64,000 nucleotides of DNA, taken from contig JAAWDY010000060.1 in the NCBI GenBank assembly GCA_022793995.1, positions 1 to 64,000 on the forward strand, in the 5' to 3' direction. The position numbers and the translations under genes were made by a program. The notes beneath the pieces were generated by a model, which did not search any database, was not told the DNA's origin, and worked only from the letters and a program-made list of their open reading frames with translations. Positions 48,662 to 58,730 of the stretch are shown here, one piece after another. Within the stretch, counting starts at the first letter, position 1. Each line of letters opens with the position of its first letter. The DNA is from Coprococcus sp. GTDB taxonomy: Bacteria > Bacillota > Clostridia > Lachnospirales > Lachnospiraceae.

Positions 48662-50134
48662 TTGACGGAACGTACAGAATATGCGGTACTGCGTTTTTTG
48701 GATCAAAACGGCTACTGCCATACAGTAAATGATGTTGTCAGAGGACATTCGGTTATGCAGTATGCAAAAGACGGGGCGGCGGTATCGAAGAAAATGATGT
48801 TTTGCTGGGCGGCGGAGCTGGCACAGCAGATGGAGAGCTATTATAAATGCTGTGACGGGCAGGCTTACGGCTATGTGAATCCTTGTGCAGTTATTGTACC
48901 AGAAGAGGGGAATTCGGTGCTGCTCCTGGATACAGCGGATGCAGGAAGTACAGAGCTGGTAAAGCGGATGCAGAAAAAGAAGCTGCGGCTCCTATTTGTG
49001 AGGAAGAAGCATGTTTTATCGCAGAACATGAAACCAGAGGACGACTGGTACGGTTTTGGGAGAACTCTGCAGTTTATAGAAGAGAAATGCTGTATAGGTG
49101 AAAATTTTACCTATAGAGAAAGGCGGACGCTGCGAAGGATAAGAGAACAGTGTATAGAAGAGGATACGGCAGATTTCCCCGTCTGGGAGGAAGTACGCAG
49201 AGATTTCCGTCGTCTGGCAGTGTCGGCAGAAAAGGGGAGGCTGGGAAAGAAACAGAGAAAGCGACTGTTCCTAGGGGCGGCGGCATTTGTCATGATAGTG
49301 GCAGTATGGGCGAATCTAAGCCGGCGGCAGGCAGGTGCAGACAGAGCGCAAGCGGCGCAGGCGAAAGAAGTGGAGGCGGCCGCTAAGAAGAAGGAGGAAA
49401 AAGAAGAAAAAGAAAGAGAAGAGAAAGAAAAGCTCCTCAAAAAGGCAGAAGAACAGGAGATGGCATGCCAGGAGGCAGAAAGAGGGGAAGCACAGGCATA
49501 TCTTGAGATGGGTCTTGTATACCTGACGGAGTTGGGAGATTACGAAAACAGCAGAGTATATCTGGAACAGGCGTCTAAAGAATTGAACTTGGCGAAACAT
49601 TATCTAAAGATCGTGCAGGCGGTCCAAAGCGCGGACTCGGAGGATTATGTAAAACGTGGTTTAGAACAGGCGATCAGAGATGCAAGAGAGGAACTTAAAA
49701 GCATGCAGGAGGAGCAGGTAAAAAACAGGTCTTTTCTATATAAAACACCATTCCTTCTCGCATGTAGTGTGTTGGATACCGAGGAGTCCTGGAAACAGGC
49801 GGCAGAGATCACTGAGGAGATCAGAATAGAGAGCGTCCAGGCAGAACTGGCCCAGGATACGGAGAAGGAAAAAGAGCTGGACTACTTTTTGGCACAGGCT
49901 TATGAGAAGTTGGAGGAAAAGGAAAAAGCGATCAAAGAATATGAAAAGCTGAAAGAAATGGAACAGGAAGAGGAACTTCTGGAAAAAATCTATTTGAAAC
50001 TGTTGGAACTATATGATGAAAAAGAGGAAATTGCCAGAGAGGCGATCGAGACACTGCCGGAACTTGGAGAAAACGAAGAATTTCAGAGAATGAAAGAAGA
50101 GTATGGGCTTTTGCAGGAGGATGAGGATGCGTAA
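48662..50134 (+). CDS. Hypothetical protein: possible degenerate kinase-like N-domain, single TM, TPR-like C-domain
   Basis: TTG start after AGGAGGGA; YGYVNPCAVIVPEEGNSVLLLDT; TM LFLGAAAFVMIVAVWANL; Glu/Lys-rich coiled coil then helical repeats. Confidence 0.55.
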   Translation: MTERTEYAVLRFLDQNGYCHTVNDVVRGHSVMQYAKDGAAVSKKMMFCWAAELAQQMESYYKCCDGQAYGYVNPCAVIVPEEGNSVLLLDTADAGSTELVKRMQKKKLRLLFVRKKHVLSQNMKPEDDWYGFGRTLQFIEEKCCIGENFTYRERRTLRRIREQCIEEDTADFPVWEEVRRDFRRLAVSAEKGRLGKKQRKRLFLGAAAFVMIVAVWANLSRRQAGADRAQAAQAKEVEAAAKKKEEKEEKEREEKEKLLKKAEEQEMACQEAERGEAQAYLEMGLVYLTELGDYENSRVYLEQASKELNLAKHYLKIVQAVQSADSEDYVKRGLEQAIRDAREELKSMQEEQVKNRSFLYKTPFLLACSVLDTEESWKQAAEITEEIRIESVQAELAQDTEKEKELDYFLAQAYEKLEEKEKAIKEYEKLKEMEQEEELLEKIYLKLLELYDEKEEIAREAIETLPELGENEEFQRMKEEYGLLQEDEDA

Positions 50135-50204
50135 AGAGTTGAAGGTGGTACTTGTGTTCCTCACGATATGTATGGCATACTGCTGTCGTTATGTGTTTGG
50201 ATAG
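50127..50204 (+). CDS. Overlapping 25-aa hydrophobic peptide ORF
   Basis: MRKELKVVLVFLTICMAYCCRYVFG overlapping the previous stop; SD GGAGGATGAGG. Confidence 0.4.
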   Translation: MRKELKVVLVFLTICMAYCCRYVFG

Positions 50205-50403
50205 CATACATGGATGCGGCAGTTGAATTAAGTGGAACAATGGAATATTAACATGGCGGATATTTGCTGTGTGTGGTATAATAGGAGCAATCGCTTCCGA
50301 GTATAGCACGGCGAAGGTGATCCTTCCGCCGGGTAATCTTTTATAGGTAAATGAATATTATTAATATGAACGGTTAATGCATTTAGAATGTGAGGATAAT
50401 AAT

Positions 50404-50838
50404 ATGTACAGAGCATCGGATATTGCTCGTTATATAATTGAAAGATGTAAGGAGAATAATACACCGATCAGCAATCTAAAGCTGCAAAAGATATTGTATT
50501 TTGTGCAGGCTGAATTTTTGGTAACAAAAAATCAGCCTTGCTTTGCTGAGGAAATTGAGGCATGGGATTTTGGCCCGGTAGTGCCAAGTGTCTATTACGA
50601 ATATAGAGTGTTTGGAGGCGCCAATATCCCATGTATAGGAAGAACCGTGGGAAAACGAAGTATCTCTGCAAGAGATCGCGAAATATTGAATGGAATCATT
50701 GATGAATGTGCGGATTATTCTGCTTCAGCTCTTGTTGATATTACGCACAGTCAAACCCCTTGGATAAAGGCATATGAACAAGACGGGTATAATAATGAAA
50801 TTACAATTGAAAGTATAAAAGCTTATTTTGAGGAGTGA
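50404..50838 (+). CDS. Panacea (DUF4065, SocA-like) domain protein
   Basis: SDIARYIIERCKENNTPISNLKLQKILYFVQAEFLV...EEIEAWDFGPVVPSVYYEYR...THSQTPWIKAYEQDG. Confidence 0.92.
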   Translation: MYRASDIARYIIERCKENNTPISNLKLQKILYFVQAEFLVTKNQPCFAEEIEAWDFGPVVPSVYYEYRVFGGANIPCIGRTVGKRSISARDREILNGIIDECADYSASALVDITHSQTPWIKAYEQDGYNNEITIESIKAYFEE

Positions 50839-51833
50839 TGACCGTGTCTTCGATCAATATAAAAATAGACAAACGAACCAGAGCAATAGAATTTAAGATT
50901 GACGATCGGGTCATCACAGATGAGATGTCGGAAAAAGTCACGGAAATCTGTAATTGGCTGATTATTGACAGCAATAAATTTGAGGACGAGAAAGTTTTCA
51001 ATATGATTTTTCAATATATCAAAGCCTATAAGAGACTTCTGTACTCACAGATCAGTAATGTGGTATATGCTTGCTTTAATGAACATACACCGGAAGAGGC
51101 GTCTAATAAATTGGGAACTATGATTTCTAATATTGAAAAAATCGTAGCTTATACCGGCACGCAGCAATATAAAGATAAAAAAGAAAAAACGAAGCGGCCA
51201 GAAGAGAGAGCAGCATACGAAGATACAGAGAAGGCGCTTATTAAAATATGGGATCATGTAAATTTGGCACAAACACAATATAGCGGCCTTAAGCAGACAG
51301 ATGAAGAATATAAAAGAAAGTTTGATAAAAGTATTACCCCATTTAAAGAAGAGCTAGTCAGAGATATGAATGCCCAATTACTTACCATGGTAAGTATATT
51401 TACAGCGCTTGCTTTTTTGGTATTTGGCGGTATCAGCTCATTAGGAAGTATTTTTTCTAATCATGAGCTGCCATTGTTGAAAGTTATTATTATTGGCTGT
51501 GTTTGGGGAATTTGTCTTTTGAATCTAATTTTCGTTTTTCTCTTTTGCATAGGAAAAATGACAGGATTAAATTTTAAGTCAAATAGGGAGCCGGATGCCA
51601 ATATTGTACAAAAATATCCTATTGTTTGGTGGAGCGACTTGATTATTCTCACCATTCTTTTTGGTACACTATGGACATACTACATACGGAAGGAAAAGAT
51701 GGATTCTTGGTTTATTGCCTGGTGCCGCAGCTTCAGGCAGGGAGTTGTGTGGTTTGGGTATGGAGTAATTGCCATTGTATTTATTGCTGTGTCAATCGTA
51801 TTGTTCAAATTGTCTTGGAAAAAGGGTGAATAA
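50838..51833 (+). CDS. Membrane protein adjacent to Panacea gene, candidate toxin
   Basis: ATGA overlap with the Panacea stop; about four C-terminal TM segments, cytosolic N-terminus. Confidence 0.65.
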   Translation: MTVSSINIKIDKRTRAIEFKIDDRVITDEMSEKVTEICNWLIIDSNKFEDEKVFNMIFQYIKAYKRLLYSQISNVVYACFNEHTPEEASNKLGTMISNIEKIVAYTGTQQYKDKKEKTKRPEERAAYEDTEKALIKIWDHVNLAQTQYSGLKQTDEEYKRKFDKSITPFKEELVRDMNAQLLTMVSIFTALAFLVFGGISSLGSIFSNHELPLLKVIIIGCVWGICLLNLIFVFLFCIGKMTGLNFKSNREPDANIVQKYPIVWWSDLIILTILFGTLWTYYIRKEKMDSWFIAWCRSFRQGVVWFGYGVIAIVFIAVSIVLFKLSWKKGE

Positions 51834-51922
51834 AAGAATACTATGCTTTAAGGACATAAGAAAATGAGAGATCAAAAAGCATGCGAAGCTTTTTGATCTC
51901 TCATGAAATCTTATTCGTCATG

Positions 51923-53941
51923 TTATAGGGGGGCCAAACTGCTTGCCTCTATAAAATGCTGGACGTCGGAATCTGTACCGACGATCCAAATCACATCGCC
52001 GGCAAGAATTTCCATGTCGGCATGCGGCATCATGGTAGAATCCCCGTCACGGTCAATACCGATAACCATGCAATGGGTGTCGGACTGAATTCTGGAGTCC
52101 TTTATTGCTTTGCCGCAGAAGGATTCTGTTCCAGTAACTTTATATTCCAGGCAGGTAAGCGGCGACTGGCGTTCCATTTCCCCGAAGCCCATGTAATCCT
52201 TTAATGTGTGCATGGTATATTTTGAGCCAATATCGCAGTTATCACAGAACCGGCGTATGGATTTCTTTAGTCCCATGGCAAAGACCCGGTCATTTTCATA
52301 GATATTTGTCCTGCCGGAAGGAAGCATCAGCATTTCTGTTCCGCGTTCGATTTTCAAAATAAATACGCTGCGTGTTTTGCCCCAGTTCAGCTCCATGAGA
52401 GACTGCCCAGCATAAGCGGCGTCTTTGGGTACAATGAAAGATACGATCCGGTAATCATCTTCAAGCACTTCGGTCAAATGCGGCACTTTTAGATTCGAGG
52501 CTGCCATACTCGCGAAAAGGAAGGAAGCACGCCGCAGTCGGGAATAACGTTTTCTTTGGCTGTAATCCAGAACGTAGAGGACAAGCCCTGCAAGCATCCA
52601 TGTCCAAAAGAGAAGGGTCGCGGTCGTACCCATGTAAACCGGCTGTCCTGGTATGAACAAAAGGACAAGGAGGACTGCCATCACGATTCCCGCGAACCAG
52701 GCGGTCTTCACGCCTCCGGGTATCTTATAGGGTCTTTTCAAATCCGGTTCAGTATGTCTTAATTTTACAAGACAGAAGGCAGTAATCATCCAACTCACAA
52801 CATAACCTGCCGCTGAAAAGGTGGTGAGCGAACCGATCAAGCCGCTCCCGAGGAATGGGCCGATCAGCGAGGCGATAAAAGTCACTTTGAGCGCATGGAC
52901 AGGCGTCTCGTATTTGGGATGCTGTTTGGCAAGGATATTGGGAACAATACTGACCCGCGACATTGCCATAAGGATCTGCGAAGAAGCCATCATAAATCCG
53001 TTCCAGGTGGTGAGAAGGCCGCAGATGGCGCCTACAAGGATAATGAGGTATAATAAGGTTCCAAGCGGCGCGGGGTAGATCTCTCTGAAAAGGAGAGCGG
53101 CCGAAGGACTGCCAAAGTGCGTAAATTCTTTCCATGGATAAGCTCCGCCCAGCGTCACCAGAAGCAGCGCATAGAAGAGGCAGGACAGAACCACGGTCAT
53201 GACAACGGTCTTTCCCACGGATTTCGGATTGCCGCCCGCACTCTCGATGCCCTGTGGAATCGTCTCGAATCCTGCCAGGAAAAAAGGAACGGAGGCGAGA
53301 ATCGAAAAGGTTCCACCCATAAAAGAATGATGGGAACCCTGCCCAGTATTTTCATATAATGGATAGAAATTGGAAACATCCAGTTTGAATAAAGCGCATA
53401 TCATGGCAAGGATGCCTGCGCCGACCAGGGCGAAACAGAGGACTCTCTGCAGAATGGCAGAACTTGTCACACCGCGCCGGTTGATAAGGTAAAGCAATAT
53501 GGATATGAATGTCCCTACGATGATGTGTCCCAAGTAGATCTCAGCCCCGGCTAATGTGTAAAGAGGAGAACCGAACTTAATCTGCGGGACAAGTATACTT
53601 AAAATATCTACTACATAGATTGCTTCCCATGGTATGATAGTTATGAATGCTCCGAACGCCGCCCAGCCGGATACGAATGACATACGATCTCCGAACGCGC
53701 GGAACGCATATGCCATGCCTCCGCCTGATACAGGAAGCATGGAACACAGCTCACAATAGCATAAAGATACTGGAATCATCATCACTAACGCAAGAATATA
53801 ACCGAATGCGGCTGGCAGAGGACCTCCGCTTCCTGCAATCCAGTTATTAATAGAAACAGCCCACCCAACACCTACGATGGATCCAAAACCGATACAAAAA
53901 AAATCAACAGCGCTTACTCCTCCCGAACTTTTTTTCCCCAT
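51923..53941 (-). CDS. APC family permease with C-terminal TrkA-C/RCK-like domain
   Basis: FFCIGFGSIVGVGWAVSINNWIAGSGGPLPAAFGYILALVMMIPVSLCYCELCSMLPVSGG; C-term DSRIQSDTHCMVIGIDRDGDSTMMPHADMEILAGDVIWIVGT. Confidence 0.88.
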   Translation of the reverse strand: MGKKSSGGVSAVDFFCIGFGSIVGVGWAVSINNWIAGSGGPLPAAFGYILALVMMIPVSLCYCELCSMLPVSGGGMAYAFRAFGDRMSFVSGWAAFGAFITIIPWEAIYVVDILSILVPQIKFGSPLYTLAGAEIYLGHIIVGTFISILLYLINRRGVTSSAILQRVLCFALVGAGILAMICALFKLDVSNFYPLYENTGQGSHHSFMGGTFSILASVPFFLAGFETIPQGIESAGGNPKSVGKTVVMTVVLSCLFYALLLVTLGGAYPWKEFTHFGSPSAALLFREIYPAPLGTLLYLIILVGAICGLLTTWNGFMMASSQILMAMSRVSIVPNILAKQHPKYETPVHALKVTFIASLIGPFLGSGLIGSLTTFSAAGYVVSWMITAFCLVKLRHTEPDLKRPYKIPGGVKTAWFAGIVMAVLLVLLFIPGQPVYMGTTATLLFWTWMLAGLVLYVLDYSQRKRYSRLRRASFLFASMAASNLKVPHLTEVLEDDYRIVSFIVPKDAAYAGQSLMELNWGKTRSVFILKIERGTEMLMLPSGRTNIYENDRVFAMGLKKSIRRFCDNCDIGSKYTMHTLKDYMGFGEMERQSPLTCLEYKVTGTESFCGKAIKDSRIQSDTHCMVIGIDRDGDSTMMPHADMEILAGDVIWIVGTDSDVQHFIEASSLAPL

Positions 53942-54187
53942 TTTTTATTTCTCCTTTGGTAAAATTGCCCATATATTGGGCTTCTCAATTCCAAACCTTA
54001 ATTCATTATATACAGACAGGGTACAGGAGTCAAGATGGAGGAGGCCAGTTTTCAGGTTGAAAAACAAGGATATTTTTGCTAGTATGACATATAGAAAGCG
54101 ATGTATTGCAATAACGGGAAAAAAGACATATCCATGGGAATGCGGATTCCTAAAATCTAGCGATAACAATAGAAGGAGAGACGGCAT

Positions 54188-55072
54188 ATGCGGGCAAAAT
54201 GTTTGACAGAGAAGGGGACGATCGGAATCTGTTCACCGAGCCATCTGGTGGATTTTGAAGAATTTCAGCACATATTGTCTGAAATCCGAAAAAGAGGATT
54301 CGGAGTACAAGAAGCAGATAATTTATATAAAGATACATATGGTTATCTTGCCACCCCGCAGGAGCGGGCGGACGATTTTAACCAGTTGATAGCTGACCGG
54401 GATGCTGACCTGGTCTTTTTCGGAGGTGGGGAAGGAGCCAATGAACTGCTTCCTTATATTGATTATGACCTGATCCGTAAAAATCCGAAACAAATATGCA
54501 GTTATAGCGATGGGACGACAATTTTAAACGCGGTATGGGCAATGACAGGTCTGGAAACATATTATGGGCAGACGCCGTACCTTTTCAAAAATATTACACA
54601 ATATGATGAAGCGCAGTTTATGGATCATATTGTAACAGGGAAGGCGGCGAAACATAGTTCCAACAGTGCGTGGCAGGTTCAGACTACGGGAAAAGCCGAA
54701 GGCATTTTAGTGGGCGGATACGCACGGAATTTTGCTTTGCTTTTAAACGGAGGGTATTTTCCGATTGATCTAAAGAAGAAATATATTCTGTTTATAGAGG
54801 ACGCTGATAATTTTGGAGTGGGGTATGTGAGCGCGATGCTCTCGCATATAGAGCAGCATGAGTTTATGCAGAGCGTTACAGGAGTAATATATGGGCATTC
54901 TTTTGAGAAAGATCATCATCGCCTGCTTGAGAGATTAAAAAGGCTGGGCAAGCAATATCAGATTCCGGTCGTGTATTGCGATGATTTCGGGCACGGAACG
55001 AATCACGCGATCTTACCGATCGGAAGAATGGCAAAACTTGACACAGAGGAGAAAGAATTGATTTATATATAG
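54188..55072 (+). CDS. S66 family peptidase (LD-carboxypeptidase/MccF-like)
   Basis: GTIGICSPSHLVDF, FFGGGEGANELLPYIDYDLIRKNPKQICSYSDGTTILNAVWAMTGLETYYGQTP. Confidence 0.9.
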   Translation: MRAKCLTEKGTIGICSPSHLVDFEEFQHILSEIRKRGFGVQEADNLYKDTYGYLATPQERADDFNQLIADRDADLVFFGGGEGANELLPYIDYDLIRKNPKQICSYSDGTTILNAVWAMTGLETYYGQTPYLFKNITQYDEAQFMDHIVTGKAAKHSSNSAWQVQTTGKAEGILVGGYARNFALLLNGGYFPIDLKKKYILFIEDADNFGVGYVSAMLSHIEQHEFMQSVTGVIYGHSFEKDHHRLLERLKRLGKQYQIPVVYCDDFGHGTNHAILPIGRMAKLDTEEKELIYI

Positions 55073-55235
55073 GTGTTTTGATACTGCCTTTCCCCGTTCT
55101 TCATAAGACCATTAAGAAAACTTAAGAAATCCATTACAGGATATTTAAGAAATATGGATTATATTAGTGTAAGAAAAGAACGGTACAAGGGTATCCTAAC
55201 AAAAAGGATATCGGTATGGGGAAGGATGGGGCTGT

Positions 55236-55793
55236 ATGAGCAAGAAAGTCAAAATATTCGTTACGGTAGGATTTGTTATCATTGTTTTGTTTTTTCTGAA
55301 ACAGTTTTTTGACCAGAAGATCGATTCAGTAGAATCTCTGCAGAATTACATGAAAAGTTTTGGCCTTGCCGCGCCTTTGGCACTCACCGTATTTCAGGCA
55401 GTACAGGTGGTAGTCCCGGTGCTTCCCGGGTATCTGGGGTGTGCCGCCGGTGCGGTTGCGTTCGGATGCATGCCGGGATTCTGGTGCAACTATATCGGCA
55501 TCAGCGTCGGCTCGATCATTGCTTATTTCTTGGCGCGAAGGTATGGGGTTGATCTTATACTTTCCCTTTTTCCGCAGAAACAATATGAAAAATGGAGCGG
55601 ACGAATAGAAAAGAGCAGATCCTATGATTGGTTTCTTTTTGTAGCCACATTACTTCCTTTATTTCCAGACGACTTTTTGTGCTATTTTTCGGGACTGATG
55701 AAAATGAATAGCAAAAAATTTATCTGGATCATTATTCTGGGAAAACCGTGGTGTATCCTGGCGTACAGCGCGGCGTTCGGGATGATACAATAA
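55236..55793 (+). CDS. TVP38/TMEM64 (VTT domain) family membrane protein
   Basis: FQAVQVVVPVLPGYLGCAAGAVAFGCMPGFWCNYIGISVGSIIAYFLARRYG...LPLFPDDFLCYFSGLMKM. Confidence 0.9.
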   Translation: MSKKVKIFVTVGFVIIVLFFLKQFFDQKIDSVESLQNYMKSFGLAAPLALTVFQAVQVVVPVLPGYLGCAAGAVAFGCMPGFWCNYIGISVGSIIAYFLARRYGVDLILSLFPQKQYEKWSGRIEKSRSYDWFLFVATLLPLFPDDFLCYFSGLMKMNSKKFIWIIILGKPWCILAYSAAFGMIQ

Positions 55794-55941
55794 TGTCAAT
55801 TTCCATTTGAGAACACGGGTAGATACGCCTTTTGTAAAATATGTCGCCCTATGGGCTGTTGGGTGAGAGGTCAAAAACTCTCACCTTTTTTATTGCCAAT
55901 AGTTTTTTTGTTATACTCTTACACCTTTTGTAATCTACCAT

Positions 55942-56155
55942 TCAGAATTTCAATTCCTCTTTCGACAGGTTGACACCTAATAATGTACTTGGAGAAAGCT
56001 TTAAGGCATAGCAAAGTTCTGCAAGCATATCGGCGTCCGGTCTTGTTAATCCCCTGTCCCCAATTTTTGAAACACGTCCATTACTGACGCCAAGCTGCTC
56101 TTCTAGTTGTTTCTGGTTTATTCCAAGCTCCTCTCTGTATTTAATCCTTGATAGA
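55942..56155 (-). pseudogene. XRE-type helix-turn-helix remnant without start codon
   Basis: Minus-strand reading SRIKYREELGINQKQLEEQLGVSNGRVSKIGDRGLTRPDADMLAELCYALKLSPSTLLGVNLSKEELKF*; no ATG/GTG/TTG in frame before an upstream TAG. Confidence 0.65.
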
Positions 56156-56316
56156 AAGAAGTAATAATACTATTTTGCCAGCTACCATAAAAAGAGAAAA
56201 ACTCTTTTGTAAAACCGACAAAGAATTTGCCAAATGTAAAAAGATGTAATATGATAAATATAAGAACATCGGGAAGGCCCGGGAACGATAACTGTGAGGG
56301 AAGGGATGGGCAGGGT

Positions 56317-56988
56317 ATGCGGATAAAAGGGGTCATATTTGACATGGACGGTCTGATGATCGACACGGAAAAGGTTTATAACCGTTGTATGGTAAGGGCG
56401 GCAAACGAACTGGGATATCCTATGGAGCGGGGGCACGCTCTGATGCTCCGAAGCCTGGATGTCCGGCTGGCACAAGCGTTGATGAAGACATATTTTGGGG
56501 AGACTTACGAGCATGGGAAGGTGCGCAAGCTATACCATCAGTATGTGGACGAATATTTTACTTCCCACAAGATTGAGGTCAAGCCAGGGCTGTTCGATCT
56601 GCTTACCTATCTGAAGGAGCGGCGTTACCTAACATGTGTGGCAACGTCGACGGAGCGGGGACGTGCGAATATGCTGCTGGAAAAGATTGGGGCAAAGCCG
56701 TATTTTGGACATTTTTGTTTTGGTTTCGAGCTTGCGCACAGTAAGCCGGCGCCGGATATTTATTTAAAAGCCGCCAAAGAGATAGGGCTCCAGACAAAGG
56801 AGTGCATGGCTCTTGAGGATTCCCCCAATGGAGTGCGCTCCGCCTTTGCGGCGGGATGTTGTACCGTGATGGTGCCGGATTTGACACAGCCGGATGAAGA
56901 AATCAATCCTATGATTTATGCGAAAGTGGACAGCCTGTTGGATGTGAAAAAAATTCTGGAAAATCCAAAAGAGCTGGAAAAAAAGTAG
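56317..56988 (+). CDS. HAD family phosphatase (beta-phosphoglucomutase-like)
   Basis: GVIFDMDGLMIDTEKVYN; CVATSTERGRANMLLEK; CMALEDSPNGVRSAFAAGC. Confidence 0.93.
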   Translation: MRIKGVIFDMDGLMIDTEKVYNRCMVRAANELGYPMERGHALMLRSLDVRLAQALMKTYFGETYEHGKVRKLYHQYVDEYFTSHKIEVKPGLFDLLTYLKERRYLTCVATSTERGRANMLLEKIGAKPYFGHFCFGFELAHSKPAPDIYLKAAKEIGLQTKECMALEDSPNGVRSAFAAGCCTVMVPDLTQPDEEINPMIYAKVDSLLDVKKILENPKELEKK

Positions 56989-57004
56989 AACTGGGAGAGG
57001 CGTT

Positions 57005-58261
57005 ATGAAGTTAGGCTCGAATATTATTGATATACAGAAAAAAAACCGCTGTATTGTACTTCAGACTTTGATGGAACATCCTAAGATTTCCCGGGTCGAT
57101 CTGGTAAGGATTACGGAGCTGAATAAGGCGACGATCACCAATATCATCCGTGATTTTATGGAAATTGGAATTGTAAAGGAAATTGGGCAGATTTCCTCCA
57201 GCAGCGGACGTAAGGTCGCTGGGATTAGTCTCTGCATGGAGGATGTGGTGTCGGTTATTGTGTGTATCCGTAAAGATTATGTGTCCGCGGCGGTCTGTAC
57301 CGTACAAGGTGTGATTGAGAATCAAATCAAGGCGGTATATAAGGACGACAGTGATATCCAGAAGATTCTAAAACAATACAAAGAGGCGGTAGAGAAGCAG
57401 CTTGCCTATTGCCGGGAAAAGAACTTAAAGGTTCTCGGACTTTCGGTGGCGACACTGGGATGGCTGTTCCATGAGGAGGATCGTTATTATATCAAAGCGG
57501 ACGCCATAGAGGTCCTTGGACAGGTAGATATCAAAGGCGCTTTTAAAGAAATGTTCCCGGACATGGAGATCTGGGTAGACCATGACGCGAACATGAGCGC
57601 GCTGGCGGAATGGCGTAGATTGGGTGAAAAGAGCGAGAGAATGCCGGAATCCCTGCTCAGCATTGTGGGGGGGATCGGATTTGGAGGCGGTATTATTATC
57701 CGAGGAGAGGTGTTCAGCGGTTTTAACGGAATTGCCGGCGAGGTGGGGCATATGGGAATCAACTGCCTGACAAGAAGGCGCAGCAAGAACAGTGATTTCA
57801 GCGGAATTTGGGAGGACTATGCCTCGCCTCTTTCGATACAGGATAATGTACGGGAGAATTGGATGGATTACTCGGATACCGTTCTGGCGGAGGATTCCAG
57901 CCTAGAAGAAATATATGAAGCGTATGAGGCAGGAGATGAACTGGCAGAATGGGTCATGAAGCGGGCTGCGCGCTATCTTGCCTATGGACTGACCGGCGTG
58001 ATTTTTATCCTGAACCCAGAAGTGATCGTGCTGGGCGACGAGATTATCCGTAGTAAGAAATTCGAGAAACAGCTCTATTCTTATATGAAACGGTTTCTTC
58101 CGGCAGAGCTGAATAAGACGCTGAATATTCAATTTTCCGAGTATGATAAGAATGGGATTCTGATCGGCGCCGGCTTTGCGATGGTAAAACATTATCTGAG
58201 AACGTATGAAATGATAGACTTTATCACAGAGGCGTATAAGAAAGAACCGGCGTCTCCCTGA
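57005..58261 (+). CDS. ROK family transcriptional regulator/sugar kinase
   Basis: N-term HTH SRVDLVRITELNKATITNIIRDFMEIGIV; GIAGEVGHMGINC. Confidence 0.92.
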   Translation: MKLGSNIIDIQKKNRCIVLQTLMEHPKISRVDLVRITELNKATITNIIRDFMEIGIVKEIGQISSSSGRKVAGISLCMEDVVSVIVCIRKDYVSAAVCTVQGVIENQIKAVYKDDSDIQKILKQYKEAVEKQLAYCREKNLKVLGLSVATLGWLFHEEDRYYIKADAIEVLGQVDIKGAFKEMFPDMEIWVDHDANMSALAEWRRLGEKSERMPESLLSIVGGIGFGGGIIIRGEVFSGFNGIAGEVGHMGINCLTRRRSKNSDFSGIWEDYASPLSIQDNVRENWMDYSDTVLAEDSSLEEIYEAYEAGDELAEWVMKRAARYLAYGLTGVIFILNPEVIVLGDEIIRSKKFEKQLYSYMKRFLPAELNKTLNIQFSEYDKNGILIGAGFAMVKHYLRTYEMIDFITEAYKKEPASP

Positions 58262-58334
58262 AGGTTACGGTATCGTACTGTTTGTATTTCCAACGGTACA
58301 GAACCCAGCCGGGGACGCCGGTATTGTGAGATCG

Positions 58335-58730
58335 CTACAGGACTTGACAATATTCTATCTGTTCTTTAGTAGGGCTTTCAATTTTAAAATAACGGCATCC
58401 TTTTTCCCAGAAGTTAGGAATGCCTTCAATTCCGTTAGTCGTAATCGTATATCCGGCGTCTACACAGAACTTATAATCCGCCTCGATATCGTTAGAAACG
58501 TAAGAAATATGGTCGATCTTCCCCTTTGCATCTTTCGCGAGAGCGTCGTCCTGGTACATCTCATATGTAACCGAACCGTCTGCGGTAGTCAAAAAGTAGA
58601 CATTTTGTCCGCTGTCGTTTTGAAATTTTCCTTTCACAGATAAACCGAGAATCTCCTGATACCATGCGGCGTCTGCTTCTACGTCGGAAACGGCAAGCCC
58701 AATATGGTCTAAAGGTCTGTTTTTAATCAT
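58335..58730 (-). CDS. VOC family protein (glyoxalase-like)
   Basis: LDHIGLAVSDVEADAAWYQEILGLSVKG...IDHISYVSNDIEADYKFC. Confidence 0.88.
   Translation of the reverse strand: MIKNRPLDHIGLAVSDVEADAAWYQEILGLSVKGKFQNDSGQNVYFLTTADGSVTYEMYQDDALAKDAKGKIDHISYVSNDIEADYKFCVDAGYTITTNGIEGIPNFWEKGCRYFKIESPTKEQIEYCQVL

Noticed and set aside
49335-49526. Lys/Arg-rich short ORF within the 48662 gene
   Set aside because: Low-complexity alternative frame of the Glu/Lys-rich coiled-coil region.
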